From positions 195,879 through 232,212 of the forward strand of contig NW_001865044.1 of the NCBI RefSeq assembly GCF_000002865.3: a DNA stretch of 36,334 nt, in the 5' to 3' direction. Made by a program: the position numbers and the translations under genes. Of this stretch, positions 23,601-33,425 are shown piece after piece. This DNA is from Monosiga brevicollis MX1 (Eukaryota; Opisthokonta; Choanoflagellata; Craspedida; Salpingoecidae). The notes under the pieces are model-generated. The model had not been told where the DNA came from, made no database searches, and saw only the letters and a list, made by a program, of their open reading frames with translations. Position 1 is the stretch's first letter. Every line of letters starts with the position of its first letter.

Positions 23601-26296
23601 GATCAGGTCGCAAATGATCTACAGTCAGACAGTGCATAAATGAATCCGCACAGTCATTCGCTGGCACGTGTGATCAAGCCCACGGACCTTGTTGTCAAAG
23701 TACTCGACGCCAACCCAGGCAACACCTTCGCGCTCGTACTCTTCTTGCTCAGCCTAACGCAAGCGCAGCAGCGTTCCCCGGGCCGTGAGCCTAGGCCAGG
23801 GTCCGTGACAGCCAACAATTTTGGCAGCGCAGGGCCACGCAAGCGGACCTTGAGGGTAAGATTCACAAAAAGCTGTTGCAAGCGCTCATTCGCATAATTG
23901 ATGCAAAGCTGTTCAAATCTGGGATGTTGTGATGGACGAGAGACAGGCAACCATGAGTACCAAGGCATGCTAACCAGAGCAGGGTCATTGCGAACGCGAG
24001 CGACAGGGACATCAGGGCGACAGGCAGAGGGGTGTGGCGCACCCGTTGGATTGCAAGACCTCAAATCCGTAAATGTCCAGGAGGCCCATGGTGGTGGAGC
24101 GACCCTCGGTGTACTCTGAGAAAACCAAGACAGTGGGAGCGTAAGGAATAACATGTCATGGCGTGGGTACGCACCGACGAATGACCGCCAGCCAAAAGAA
24201 CAAAAAACAAAATGCAAACAAGAAAAGTAACGTATACAAACAGGCAAGCGAGAAGCAGCTACATGACGCAGATACTGCGATTAATTTGACTGCAGACGGG
24301 GGGGACGGGGGGCACACCTTGGCCAAAAGAGGCATTGAGGCGCTCGACAAGCCATGCAAACATGCGCTTGTAGATTGACTTGCTCAGACCATCACGTGTG
24401 GTCTCGGCTTCATCCTGCCGGAGAACGGTCATAGATCAGAATTTGGACTACAACAGAGGTTGGCCTTTGGCAGCATGGGCTCACGCCGTCCCCGACCTTG
24501 GAAAGATGCTTGACCAGAGATTCACCACGAGCCTCCACGGTTCGGCTCGTGAGGGCATGGGTCAAGCCCACAAGATCAACAGAAAAAGCGGCGGCCACCC
24601 TGCAGCAATTTGACAGCCACGAAACGAGAGCAAACACGTCCGTTAGCCAGATATTTGCGATGAAGAGCGCGCCAAGGATGGATGCTCGTCACGGGGCAGA
24701 ATGGCTTGCGGTGAACGGTCTTCCCGTGAAAATGACCCACGCACATTTGCAAGACATCGGTATTGCTGACAGCGGCCATGTCACCTTGCTGCTGGAAGTC
24801 GACCTCTCCTAGCTGCAAGATGCCCGCACAGGCCCGGAAGAGGGCCAGGCGCTCCTGCTCCTCAATGCCACATTGCTTTAAAAAAAGAAAAAAAAGGGAA
24901 AATCAAATATGGGCACTGTTGATGAGCCGCTGATCCATTATCTCAGACCATGGCATTGGCACCAACACAGCAGGGCACCGACTTGGAAGGCTGACATGAC
25001 GGTGAGAAACTCGGAATGGTCATCAAGCTCTTCAACCATGCCAACGCCGCCCTGAGATACACCGCCACGAAATGGGTGCTGGCGTGAGGCTCGATTGTCA
25101 ACAACAGGCAAAGTTACAGCGTGCAGCTCGCGGCCACAAACCTGGGAAATGTAACGGTAGTCGAGCTTGTTGGCTTCGAGACCGAGGTCGCGGCAAAGTG
25201 CATCGTCGCCGGACAGGAGCAGCATGTAGAAGATGTGAAAGTTGCGCTCGCCCGTCAGCTGGGTAGTGACACGTGACTTCTCAAGCAGGTAGGTCATCAT
25301 ACGGCCGTTGACCACTTCACCCAAGAAGTCAAATTGGCACTCAAGATACTTGCCAAAGCTAGGCCAAGCAAACACGGAAAGGAGATGAGTTGCAGGAAAC
25401 AGATTGGTGGCCATATTTAGACACGAGAGATGCCGGGCGAAGGTACCGAGATGAGTTGTCATTGCGAGTTGTCTTGGCGTTGCCAAAGGCTTCGAGAATG
25501 GGGTTGGACTGCAAGAGACGGTCACTAAGACATCAATAGCAAGAACTTAAAGGTGAGAAATTTCGTGCAACCAAGGAGGTGCGTGGCTGGAGGGTGATTG
25601 AGGGGTGTGAGCGCACCGGATCATGACGGCCTTGCCCGTGTCGGTGCTTTTGGCAACGAGGAACTGCAGGATTTGCTTTGAGGCTTCAGTCTTGCCAGCG
25701 CCAGATTCACCCGAGATGAGCACGCACTGGTCTGTGGTCTCTTCTTTCATGGTGTAGTACGCTTGGTTGGCAATGGCATAGAGGTGAGGCGGCAGCTCAA
25801 AAAGGGACTTGTTCGAGTATTCGTCAATGAGGTCTGACGTGAAGGTGCCAAGGTCCTCAAACGGATTGATAGAGATGAGAATGTTACGAATGTAGGTGTA
25901 GTTGAGCTTGGCCTCGAAACGGCTCTTGAGGTTCTCCACAAAGACATCGACATCAGTGTAGTTTTCCAGCATAACGCTGCGCGACAACCGGCCGGGCGAG
26001 TGGATGGATAAGGGCGGTGAGAGAAAGGAAGGGTGCGTGCAGCTTGCGCATGGTCAAGAAACGGCCAAGAAGGGAGAGCAAAGGAGCCAGACAGCAAGCG
26101 TGGACTCTGCAACCTACCAGTCATCCACTCCAATGGGCTCATTTTGGTGGCGCACCCACGAGACGCGGGAGGGCTCGATAACCGCGGCACTTTCAGGTAC
26201 GGCAAGGGACTTGCGCGCAGGGCCACGGGTGATGAGGGTGGCCACGGCCTTGCCGCGCTTATTGACAATTACGCTTCCTTTGCGACGAAGAGCCAT
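20632..26296 (-). CDS. Class I (short-tailed) unconventional myosin
   Basis: Actin-dependent membrane motor. Early exons resolved on the minus strand: 26296-26118, 25976-25617, 25524-25447, 25358-25142; all close in phase. Motor landmarks, in order: PIGVDDCVMLENY entry across exons 1/2; P-loop GESGAGKT (codons 25711-25688); [23 protein letters not shown] across exons 3/4 (switch I region); switch II region [14 protein letters not shown] (about 24092-24050); [17 protein letters not shown] (about 23920-23865); [17 protein letters not shown] (about 22890-22840); converter [11 protein letters not shown] (about 22325-22290). The neck has one or two IQ-like motifs ([13 protein letters not shown] and [16 protein letters not shown], about 22137-22040). 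The tail is a basic TH1 (myosin I membrane-binding) domain, with [19 protein letters not shown] (about 21520-21470) and [24 protein letters not shown] (about 21240-21170), ending with [10 protein letters not shown] and LVALDDE. No SH3 or TH2 region is seen, so it is short-tailed, like MYO1B/C/D. Subclass is not assigned. The start is uncertain: ATG 26296 is chosen, but the frame is open further upstream and an extra 5' exon is possible. Confidence 0.93.
22422..22440 (-). repeat. CA/TG microsatellite in a myosin intron
   Basis: Plus-strand (CA)n, read as (TG)n in the myosin transcript, inside the intron between the AAKLIAG exon and the [12 protein letters not shown] exon. Next to it are pyrimidine-rich runs on the sense strand (plus-strand AG- and A-rich, about 22452-22545). 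Confidence 0.8.
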
Positions 26297-26633
26297 GTCA
26301 GCGGTCTCGTCTCCAACGCGTTGCAACGGCGTTGGGGTGATTGGCACGAGGTCTCTCTGCCGCCAAGGGAGGTCAGCTTTGAGGGCTCAATGCGAGGTCG
26401 AAATCTGCAACTGGCAGCAACAGGAGGAAAGAGAGNGAGGGGGGAGGGAGAGCAAGGGGAGAGAGAAGCCGAGAGAAGAGGGCATGTGGGGAGGCAAGGG
26501 GGCGTTGTGAGCGAGGTCAGGGAGCCGTGTTGCTCGCTGCGAGCTGACTTGAGGGGGCGAAAAGGGAGAGCAGCACGGGGGGTTGGAGAGCAGAGCACAC
26601 TGCCATTCCAAAGACAGTCTCAGGCACATTGAC

Positions 26634-26717
26634 TCACCCCACGATGCTGAAGTGATACTGATGCTCTTTATCCCGGAGCAGCACTGCCACTGAGCGCCTG
26701 CTGCCACTGCCACTTGT
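26634..26717 (-). other. Candidate upstream exon of the myosin gene
   Basis: On the minus strand, a CT-rich and T-rich tract precedes an AG. This is followed by an open segment reading GSGSRRSVAVLLRDKEHQYH and ending ...SIVG before gtgagtcaatg. The donor phase (2) can join a cggcagag acceptor near 26360, continuing in frame as DLVPITPTPLQRVGDETAD into the known myosin exon 1. It could equally be untranslated sequence. No known domain is recognised. Confidence 0.3.
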
Positions 26718-26737
26718 GCCAAAAAAAAAAAATATCA

Positions 26738-26777
26738 CAGAGAGAGAGAGAGAGAGAGAGAGCAAGAGAGAGAGAGA
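26738..26777. repeat. GA dinucleotide tract
   Basis: About 20 GA units with a few CA/GC interruptions, placed between the divergent myosin and TRMT5 genes. Confidence 0.9.
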
Positions 26778-27048
26778 ATTGTAGCGGACACCCACAACAA
26801 TAAAGAGAGCGACTGGTAACACTAAGGTATCACACACGAATTGAATTGTCAGATGAATTTGAGCCGACACATGTAACGATGGGTCATCTTTTGCGCGCGA
26901 GCGAATGGGTGATGGGTGGCTTGAACACGGTGCTTCAGCGTGTTGTGGTTCGGGATGCTGACATACATCTCAAGTGTGGTCAACACCTGTTCTGAGCAGT
27001 CGAGGAATTGTCAGACATACGTGTCTGTGCTGTGAGAGCAGGAGCGAG

Positions 27049-28133
27049 ATGAGTGCGACGCGGCCGGCGGCGGTGGCGGCTGTGGCTGCACGTGGCCTGC
27101 GAGGGCCTCCCCGGGTGGATCACAAGAAAATCCTGGCCGCCGGAGCTCAGTTTGACCGGAGTTTGTTTTCCACCACCATTTCTTGCAAGGGAATTCGTGT
27201 CCCAGCGCGCAAGTGCAACCCGCTCTGTCAGCGGCTCAAGGCAGATCTGCTCAAGCTCCCCAAGACGCGTACAGTCGTCTCGGCAACAACAGAGCAGGGC
27301 GGCGAGGCAAGCGAAGAGAAGGTCCCCGAGAAAATTGTCCTGCTTGACCTCAAGTACAATGAAGAGGTGCTGCCCGATAAGATCCAGGACTGCGTGCGCG
27401 AGGCCGGAGGCGAGGTCGTGGACCACGAAGTCTTTGTTGGCTATGACAGTTGGAGCGCCGAAGACATTCTCAAGGCAGCTCTTCCCGCTGACCTAGACGA
27501 GGTACAAGCACGCTTGAGGCCCGCATTATTGGTGAACTGCGACACGCCCTGCCCGCTGCACATGCTTGCCTTTCAGCCTCTCCGCCTTTCTCATCCCCTT
27601 GGCTGCCAACGTGCAACCCCATCTGCTTAGGTGACGACGGCCTTTGAGACTGTGGGCCACTTGGCCCACATGAACTTGCGCCACGAGCAGCTCCCGTATC
27701 GCTTCTTCATCGGGCAAGTTATTCTCGATAAAAACAAAGCCATTCGCACCGTCGTCAACAAGACCAAGAATATTGCCTCGGAATTTCGCGTCTTTCCCAT
27801 GGAGGTCATTGCTGGTGATGGCGACACCCGCTGCGAGGTGCGGTCACCGATAGACAACAAGCCACCAGCTCGCGCTCACAACTTTGGTCCTGCTAAGTGT
27901 ACTCGAGCTTACACCCTTGCACATGTGCAATCCATCCGCCTTCTTCTGCTTCTGGCTAGGTGCGCGAGAATGGTTGCCGCTACCAGTTTGACTTTGCCAA
28001 GGTCTACTGGAACTCGCGCCTGCACACCGAGCACCAGCGTTTGGTGGATCTGATCCAGCCTGATGAGGTGTGCAATTGGAATCATCTGGCCCCCTCGTGC
28101 TTCACTTGGTGCACGTCCTGCCGTCTCCAACCG

Positions 28134-28174
<41 letters not shown>

Positions 28175-29193
28175 ACCTCGATGCTTGACGTCACAGGTTG
28201 TCTGCGATATGATGGCCGGAGTGGGCCCCTTTGCTTTGCCCATTGCCAAAAATGGCCGTCGAGTCTACGCCAACGATCTCAACCCAGAATCATACGCAGT
28301 CAGTCTTATCGTGTGTCACCCACCGGCTTGCCGTCACTGCTATGCATGACATTCTTACGGCTGTGCTCATGCGAGTTTTGCAGGCTCTGACTCAAAATGT
28401 AGTCTTGAATCGAGTCCACAATCACGTTCAAACGTACAACATGGATGGCGGTGCGGTGGTTGCTCACGTCCTGGATCTCGTGGATCGGGGGGAGGCACCA
28501 AACTGGGGCCCGTTTCACCACGTCATTATGAACCTACCTGCCACAGCCATCGAGTTTCTTGGCGTATTCCGGTCAGCCTGCTCCGTGCTGCAGCCAACCC
28601 AATTTTCTCGAGCATTTGGTTCCTTATTGCTTGCTCACATTGCCCCCTCTTTGCATTCTTCCAGCGGTCTGTACCACTCGGAAGCTCGTCGCAAATATCC
28701 GTTGCCAATGATACATTGCCACTGCTTTAGCAAGGTGCGAGCCTCGGCCTGGTTCTATCTAGCTCTTGCGCGTCCATCTTCTCTTTGTGGGCAGCCGTGA
28801 CATTGACACACGGTGTATACGGGGATTGCTCCAGGGCCCTGACTATGACCTGGACGTCCGGCAGCGCGCTGAACATTATCTTGGCGGTGCTCTTGAAGAG
28901 GTACAGCTCGAGGAGAGAGAAGAGTATGGGATGAAAGGCACGCCGGCTCCAGACAAGGCGCCGTGCATACTGTGTCCCTCACCCTCGTTGTGTCACTTGT
29001 TCAATGCGCCCTTAAGCAGGAGACAACGGTGCACAATGTACGCAATGTCTCGCCGCACAAGGAGATGATGTGCATTAGCTTCCGCCTGCCTCGTGCCGTG
29101 GCCTACGCAGATCCGAATACGCCGGTCACTGTCAAGCGCGAAAGTACAGATGTTGCCGCCGAGACCAAAAAGCCCAAAGTTGAGGTCGTGTAG
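27049..29193 (+). CDS. TRMT5: TRMT5: tRNA (guanine-37-N1)-methyltransferase
   Basis: Methylates N1 of G37, next to the anticodon, using S-adenosylmethionine, which prevents +1 frameshifting; in animals it also serves mitochondria. Eight exons: 27049-27501, 27631-27837, 27960-28067, 28197-28298, 28384-28571, 28665-28734, 28835-28900, 29020-29193. All phases close and give 455 residues, near the human 509. The N-terminal RNA-binding part includes AQFDRSLF and [28 protein letters not shown]. The Trm5 methyltransferase fold has [11 protein letters not shown], the SAM loop [10 protein letters not shown] (about residues 260-269), YANDLNPES, and the MNLPA motif (Asn340-Pro342), followed by IHCHCFSK and [11 protein letters not shown]. 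The first 22 residues are Ala/Arg-rich without acidic residues, compatible with a mitochondrial targeting peptide (inference). Start: first ATG in a frame open upstream, with purine at -3. The tail is basic/acidic and dispensable-looking. Confidence 0.95.
28135..28172 (+). repeat. CA microsatellite in TRMT5 intron 3
   Basis: About 18 CA units on the sense strand, ending some 25 bases before the acceptor at 28195-28196. It lies between the branch-point zone and the donor-proximal half of the intron. Confidence 0.9.
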
Positions 29194-29650
29194 TCTCTCA
29201 TCTGTCCCAATCGAACAGCAAAGTCTTTCTTGCACCATTCAGGATGCTGGAAACACTCAGGAACCTAACATTAGCACGCCAAACACGGACGCAGTGGCAG
29301 GTCACAGATGACAAGAAGTATTGCAAAGCAGAGATGCAACCCATTTTTATGCAACTTGATAAGAGTCGACAACAGCAGGCTCAGACACAAATTGCAGACC
29401 GCAGACACAGATTGCAGACCGCAGACACAGACTGCAGACCGCAGACACAGACTGCAGACCGCAGACACAGACTGCAGACCGCAGCCACAGACTGCAGACC
29501 GCAGCCACAGCCACAGCCACTCAAAAATTCACACAAAAACTACGGACAAGTTTGTGGCAGTTACGTGAACACGACTCGACAAGTTCGTGCGTTTGTTCGA
29601 CTTGTTTTTTTTTTTTTTTTCTGGATCTTCAAGGCTTCGAGGAAACGGTC
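29194..29650. other. Intergenic region with 20-bp minisatellite, TRMT5 to orphan gene
   Basis: It holds the 3' end of TRMT5, a 20-base tandem array (29381-29520) and a 16-base poly-T run (29605-29620) followed by an acceptor-like CTGGATCTTCAAG at about 29621-29633. The last feature could be the end of a 5' intron of the next gene. Frames over the array are simple-repeat products. Confidence 0.55.
29381..29520. repeat. 20-bp tandem repeat, about 7 copies
   Basis: The unit is gcagacacagactgcagacc. The first copy (29381-29400) is degenerate, the second carries att instead of act, the middle copies are identical, and the last copies change gacaca to gccaca before collapsing into a 6-base ccacag repeat. 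Copies are contiguous with no spacers. Confidence 0.93.
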
Positions 29651-30474
29651 ATGGCGGGCTGCGAGGCAGGGGTGGTGGCAAGCACAGATGAGCGCGTCTG
29701 CGGTCAAGTTGTGCTGGCATTTGCGTCCAGTCGCGCCTGGTTCCAGGTAGGTTGTCATCTCAAACAGCTCGCCGATGTCCGATGCGTGTTGCCATTTGCT
29801 TACGCTACCCACGACGATCATCTTCTCGCACCTGCAGGGCCGGTTCTCGACCGAGCCACATCGTAGTCTTTTTGCCACGCGCGAGGAGCTCGAAGACTGG
29901 GATGCCGAAGGGTTTCACAAATGCTGCTACGGTCACAACCCGCTGGAGCTGCCCACTTTTTTTCGCCTTACACTCATCGAACAACTGCCGGGAACGCAAC
30001 CTGCCGACTGGGTGGGTTACCTGGCTAGCCGATCTGGGGCTCTTTTCCCCCCTGTCAGCCTTATTGTCATGGTCCTTTAAGCGCCCGTGTTCATTATTTA
30101 GTCTTGCCTCGCAAATAGGTGAGTCGTGGCGTGGTCGCCATGACTAACGGCGATAACGCTATCCTTCAGGGGCAGGGCTTCGACTTTACCACAGATGAGT
30201 TTCTGGTCGATGATGAAGCGCGCGCACTTGTGGCGGCGGCATTTCCAAACATGGCCACCCAAACAGAGCCCCTGGTCTGCATCGGCCACCTAGAGCTTCA
30301 CAAGGTGAGGGACAAAGCAAGTAGGGGTTTTTTTTCGTGTCCACCCTCATTCCAGGTCAGGAGGGCTCATCTCCACTTTTCGACTTGCATGAATTATTTT
30401 AGAAGCATTTTGAGCCACCAGCCACCGCCCCACCAGCAAAGCCCGGGGTCGCGGCGGCACTTTGGGACGAATAG
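29651..30474 (+). CDS. Unrecognised 175-residue protein, four exons
   Basis: I do not recognise this family. The gene is supported by structure: exons 29651-29746, 29838-30011, 30119-30304 and 30403-30474 all have clean GT-AG borders, close in phase 0 throughout, and give 175 residues ending AAALWDE. The product looks like a soluble folded protein with no signal peptide or membrane segment. It is mixed in composition, with the motif-like stretches VCGQVVLAFASSRAWFQ, EDWDAEGFHKCCYGHN, ELPTFFRLTLIEQLPG, FDFTTDEFLVDDEARALV and LVCIGHLELHKKHFEPP, then a Pro/Ala tail. It has six Cys and five His, but not in a known zinc pattern. The ATG at 29651 is preceded by a poly-T/AG element, so an upstream 5' exon is possible and the start is not certain. 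Confidence 0.7.
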
Positions 30475-31138
30475 TGCCAAAGTATATGCATGTCCATAAT
30501 CGTCAGTGCGTGCGAGGTCGGCAGGAGAGCATTCCTGCTGGACAAGCAGTTGGGCTTGAAGCACCGATGTCGTAACTCTGTGAAAGTTTCTGTAATAGGA
30601 TTGGCCAAGACTTGGATACACTTGGAAGGCGGAAAAGAGAACAAAATTGAGATGGATTGCTAGAGTAGAGGCATCAAAGCCAAAGAGATGCCATATACTT
30701 CGAACCATGCAAAGGCTGTGGTGCCGGAAGCGCGGGAGGCAGGAAGGAGGCAAGAAATGCTGTGCGTCTTGTGTGGGCGCGTGCGTGTGCAAAACACACG
30801 CACATACCCATACAGATGCACATACACATACAGATGCACATACACATGCACATTCACATACACATGCGCGCAAGAGAACACCGACCGACAGCAAAAGTAT
30901 TGGCCTACTGGACCTAAGCACAGACTGCGCGCATTGAGAAGAAGCAAAAACAAGTGAAAAACAAAAAAGAAACAAACAAACGACGAAAATCAAACTGAAA
31001 GTGTTCAAAAAGTCAAGTGAGTGGGCCAACGCTGGTACGAGTGCATTCACATAATAAGCACTGGTCCATAGCATCCGTGAGTAGAGCTAGTGGGGGTACG
31101 CGGGCTCCTCAGTTAGTGCGGTTGGGACCACATGACGT
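30475..31138. other. Convergent 3' region between orphan gene and MFSD8-like gene
   Basis: No gene is supported. It contains a CA/ACAT/AGATGCAC-type repeat cluster (about 30791-30870) and A-rich sequence (about 30945-30990). A minus-strand frame of 226 codons (30394-31074) crosses it, but its composition (Cys/Val runs from the repeat) and its overlap with the orphan's last exon argue against a real gene. Confidence 0.55.
30791..30870. repeat. CA-rich repeat with cacatacacatacagatg units
   Basis: Imperfect tandem cluster of CACATA and CAGATG units in the shared 3' region. Confidence 0.8.
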
Positions 31139-32817
31139 CTAGTTGATGGAGCCACGGCGGAAGTCGCGGACCAAGGAGTGATCGGGCGTGCTATCATCTT
31201 CTTCGTGAACAAGGAGCGGTGCCTTTTCGCCCTTGGCCTTGCTGGGGGTGGTTGGCGCCGAGTTGGGCAGCGTGGGCATGACAAACTTAATCTGCTTCCA
31301 GCTGAGGGCAAGCACAACCAAGCTAAAGGCCGTCAAGCCGACCATACCACCCCAAAAGGCATCGCGGTGATCGGACAGCGTGGCCCACAGCGGGCCGATG
31401 ATTTGCGCTGCAGATACAACGGAGCGACGGATGCCTTGACCCAAGCCCTGTGGTGTGCGGGAGACCGTCAATGAGTGCACGGTCGTTGGTGCGGTTTGCA
31501 ATGTGGAACGGCTTCGTGAGACCAATGCAAGGAAGGCCACAAACCTGAGCGCGCTTGGTTGTGAGCTTGGCCTGGAGCGCGGGGGCGATGTAAACAAAGG
31601 GAAGGCCGATGACGAAGATGACAGACGAGAAGATAAACTTCCAGACATCGCCAGTGTCGTGGGAGGGCATGAGCCAAAAGAGGAAGAAGCCCACCAACTG
31701 GAGCGTAATTCCAATGGTAATCTCAATGCGATCAGCAATGTTGTATTTGCGCCTGAGTGTCAGTCAAAACACGAGGGTGAGTATCAAGGGACTAGATCTC
31801 GAGCGTTTCGAGGCATCAGGAGGAAAGGAAAGGAGACGGAAAAAACAACAACAACAACAACAGCAGCAGCAGCAGCAGCAGCAGCGGGGGTGTGAATCTG
31901 GCGAGCATCTGGGAGGAAAGCCGGGGAGCGTACTGGATGCGAATCATGGTGTAGTAAGTGCCAATGGCCAAGACAGCTGTTGCGATGAAGCTGATTGAGT
32001 TGGCTGTTTGCTTCCAATGGAAGGTGGCCAGCGTGAACGGGGTGAGGAAGGTCTCGTAGGCTGTCTGATTGAACATGTTGAGGAACTGAACAAGGAGAAG
32101 AGAGATGACGCCGAGGTTGAGGTACTCGGAGCAGCGGGGGCTGTCTTCCTCCTCTGGAGCGGAGGGTTTATCCTCGGCGATGACATTGAGGTTGCGGGTG
32201 ACAGGGGCGGAAGGCATGTCCTTGAAGACGAAAACGCAGAGGATTTGACAGATGATCCAAACAATGAGCATAAGCAAGCCCGGGGAGTTGAGGGGTGTCA
32301 CATGCAGAGCGCCAATGTGAAAGTCGACCTTGACCAGTAGAAAGTTGAAAGCGGGACCAACAATAAGGCCGACAGCACGAGCGGTCATGATCCAGCCCAT
32401 ATTGGAGTTGACCTCCATCGGGGAGGAAGCGCAGCGGATGATAAAGGCGAAGATGGCGGCACCGGCAGCGGCGCCCATACCAGCGATGAAGCGTGCCTCG
32501 ACGTTGGAGTAGGTATCGTTGGCGACCAGGTACAAGAGGTTGCCGACAATCTCAAAGCAATTGGAGATGATGAGGATGGAGCGCGTGGAGAAGCGATCGG
32601 CGATGCGACCATAGATCGGGGAGAACACAAAGTTGGCCAAACTAAAAGCTGAGATGGAAGCGCTGAGCCAAAACTTGTGATCGGCACCCAAATGTTGAAG
32701 GTAGAGCCAGGCCGAGGGCAGAATTACGGCGTACTCGACACCGGTGAAAAACCAGAAAAAGGCCAGCACGTAGAGCGAGCGCTGCTTGTGCTTGGCCGTA
32801 AACTCGGTCATATCCAT
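31139..32817 (-). CDS. MFSD8/CLN7-like major facilitator transporter
   Basis: Membrane carrier of the major facilitator superfamily. Three exons on the minus strand (32817-31934, 31752-31545, 31447-31139) close in phase and give 466 residues. About 12 hydrophobic segments are visible, with the N-terminal six and the rest separated by a charged loop (VIAEDKPSAPEEEDS, near residue 220). Family-type motifs include SPIYGRIADRFSTRSI after the second segment (the MFS motif between TM2 and TM3), MGWIMTARAVGLIVGP, and GLGQGIRRSVVSAAQIIGP, which parallels the PQGVYMGWL...ARILGP region of human MFSD8. MFSD8/CLN7 is a lysosomal chloride channel/transporter mutated in a neuronal ceroid lipofuscinosis. 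The C-terminal tail carries an acidic dileucine motif, EKAPLL (Glu438, Leu442-Leu443), compatible with endolysosomal sorting. The assignment to MFSD8, not another SPX-like MFS branch, is moderate. Start: ATG 32817 (MDMTEFTAKHKQRSL); an AG at the end of ctgcag upstream suggests a 5' untranslated intron. Confidence 0.88.
31845..31885. repeat. CAA/CAG trinucleotide tract in the transporter's first intron
   Basis: Plus-strand (ACA)n (31845-31860) is followed directly by (CAG)8 (31861-31885), inside intron 1 of the minus-strand transporter. On the sense strand it reads CTG/TTG, that is leucine codons in frame with exon 1. Confidence 0.92.
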
Positions 32818-33164
32818 CTTTGCGGGTGAAGGTCTCCACGAACCTGCACCCCTAAGCCGCGTCAACACCAAGCAAGGGGCAAGGGACAGGCGTTGGAGAA
32901 TGGAGGTGAGCACGGCTGGTTGCCAGCATCAGCGGCAAAGGCGAAAAGGAGCCGAGGGGAGGGCATCCTTTTCGGGCACGAGCGCACCTTTTTTTGTCTG
33001 TCTGGTGTGCCCCGTCGAAGGCACGGGGTTCAAGGGTTCAGGAAGATCGGCACCCCAAACCAAGTCCAACCAATCCAGCAAGAAGCCAGGGATCGGGTCT
33101 GCACAACGGCCTCCTCTATCAACAGTACCAGGGCGATGGCACGACGGCAGCAGCGTGGAGAATG

Positions 33165-33168
<4 letters not shown>

Positions 33169-33199
<31 letters not shown>
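33169..33199. repeat. GA dinucleotide tract
   Basis: About 15 GA units in the divergent transporter/HTD2 spacer. Confidence 0.92.
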
Positions 33200-33201
<2 letters not shown>

Positions 33202-33250
33202 TTTTGGAGATGCTGTAACAAAGCAAGCGGCACAAGCAACATCCACATGT

Positions 33251-33251
<1 letters not shown>

Positions 33252-33285
<34 letters not shown>
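33252..33285. repeat. CA dinucleotide tract
   Basis: About 17 CA units, 53 bases after the GA tract in the same spacer. Confidence 0.92.
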
Positions 33286-33398
33286 AGTTGCGGCAAGTCG
33301 CCCTTGGAAGCTTTTGTCGTGGTGATGAGGTGCGACATGTTTATCCGGTTTAAATAAAAGTGTAACTATGAATACAGTATCTCTTACGAGCGCACTTC

Positions 33399-33425
33399 TC
33401 TTCTCTCTCTCTCTCTCTCTCTCTC
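33399..33425. repeat. CT dinucleotide tract
   Basis: About 12 CT units (GA on the other strand), 110 bases before the HTD2 start codon. It may lie in the core promoter or 5' untranslated region. Confidence 0.9.

Larger units (their letters stand above)
26297..27048. promoter_or_regulatory. Head-to-head 5' region of myosin (-) and TRMT5 (+)
   Basis: The region holds a purine-rich stretch with the window's only ambiguous base (26436), a 12-A run (26721-26732) and a GA tract (26738-26777). On the minus strand, a segment at about 26717-26634 has acceptor-like pyrimidine sequence before it and a strong gtgagt donor after it, so it may be a 5' exon of the myosin. The rest presumably contains both promoters. 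No other gene is supported. Confidence 0.5.

Noticed and set aside
29381-29520. Possible CRISPR-like array
   Set aside because: The repeats are contiguous 20-base units without unique spacers, and the locus is eukaryotic; this is a minisatellite.
30394-31074. 226-codon minus-strand frame with hydrophobic segments
   Set aside because: Its middle is Cys/Val from a CA repeat, it overlaps the orphan gene's last exon, and it resembles no known membrane family.
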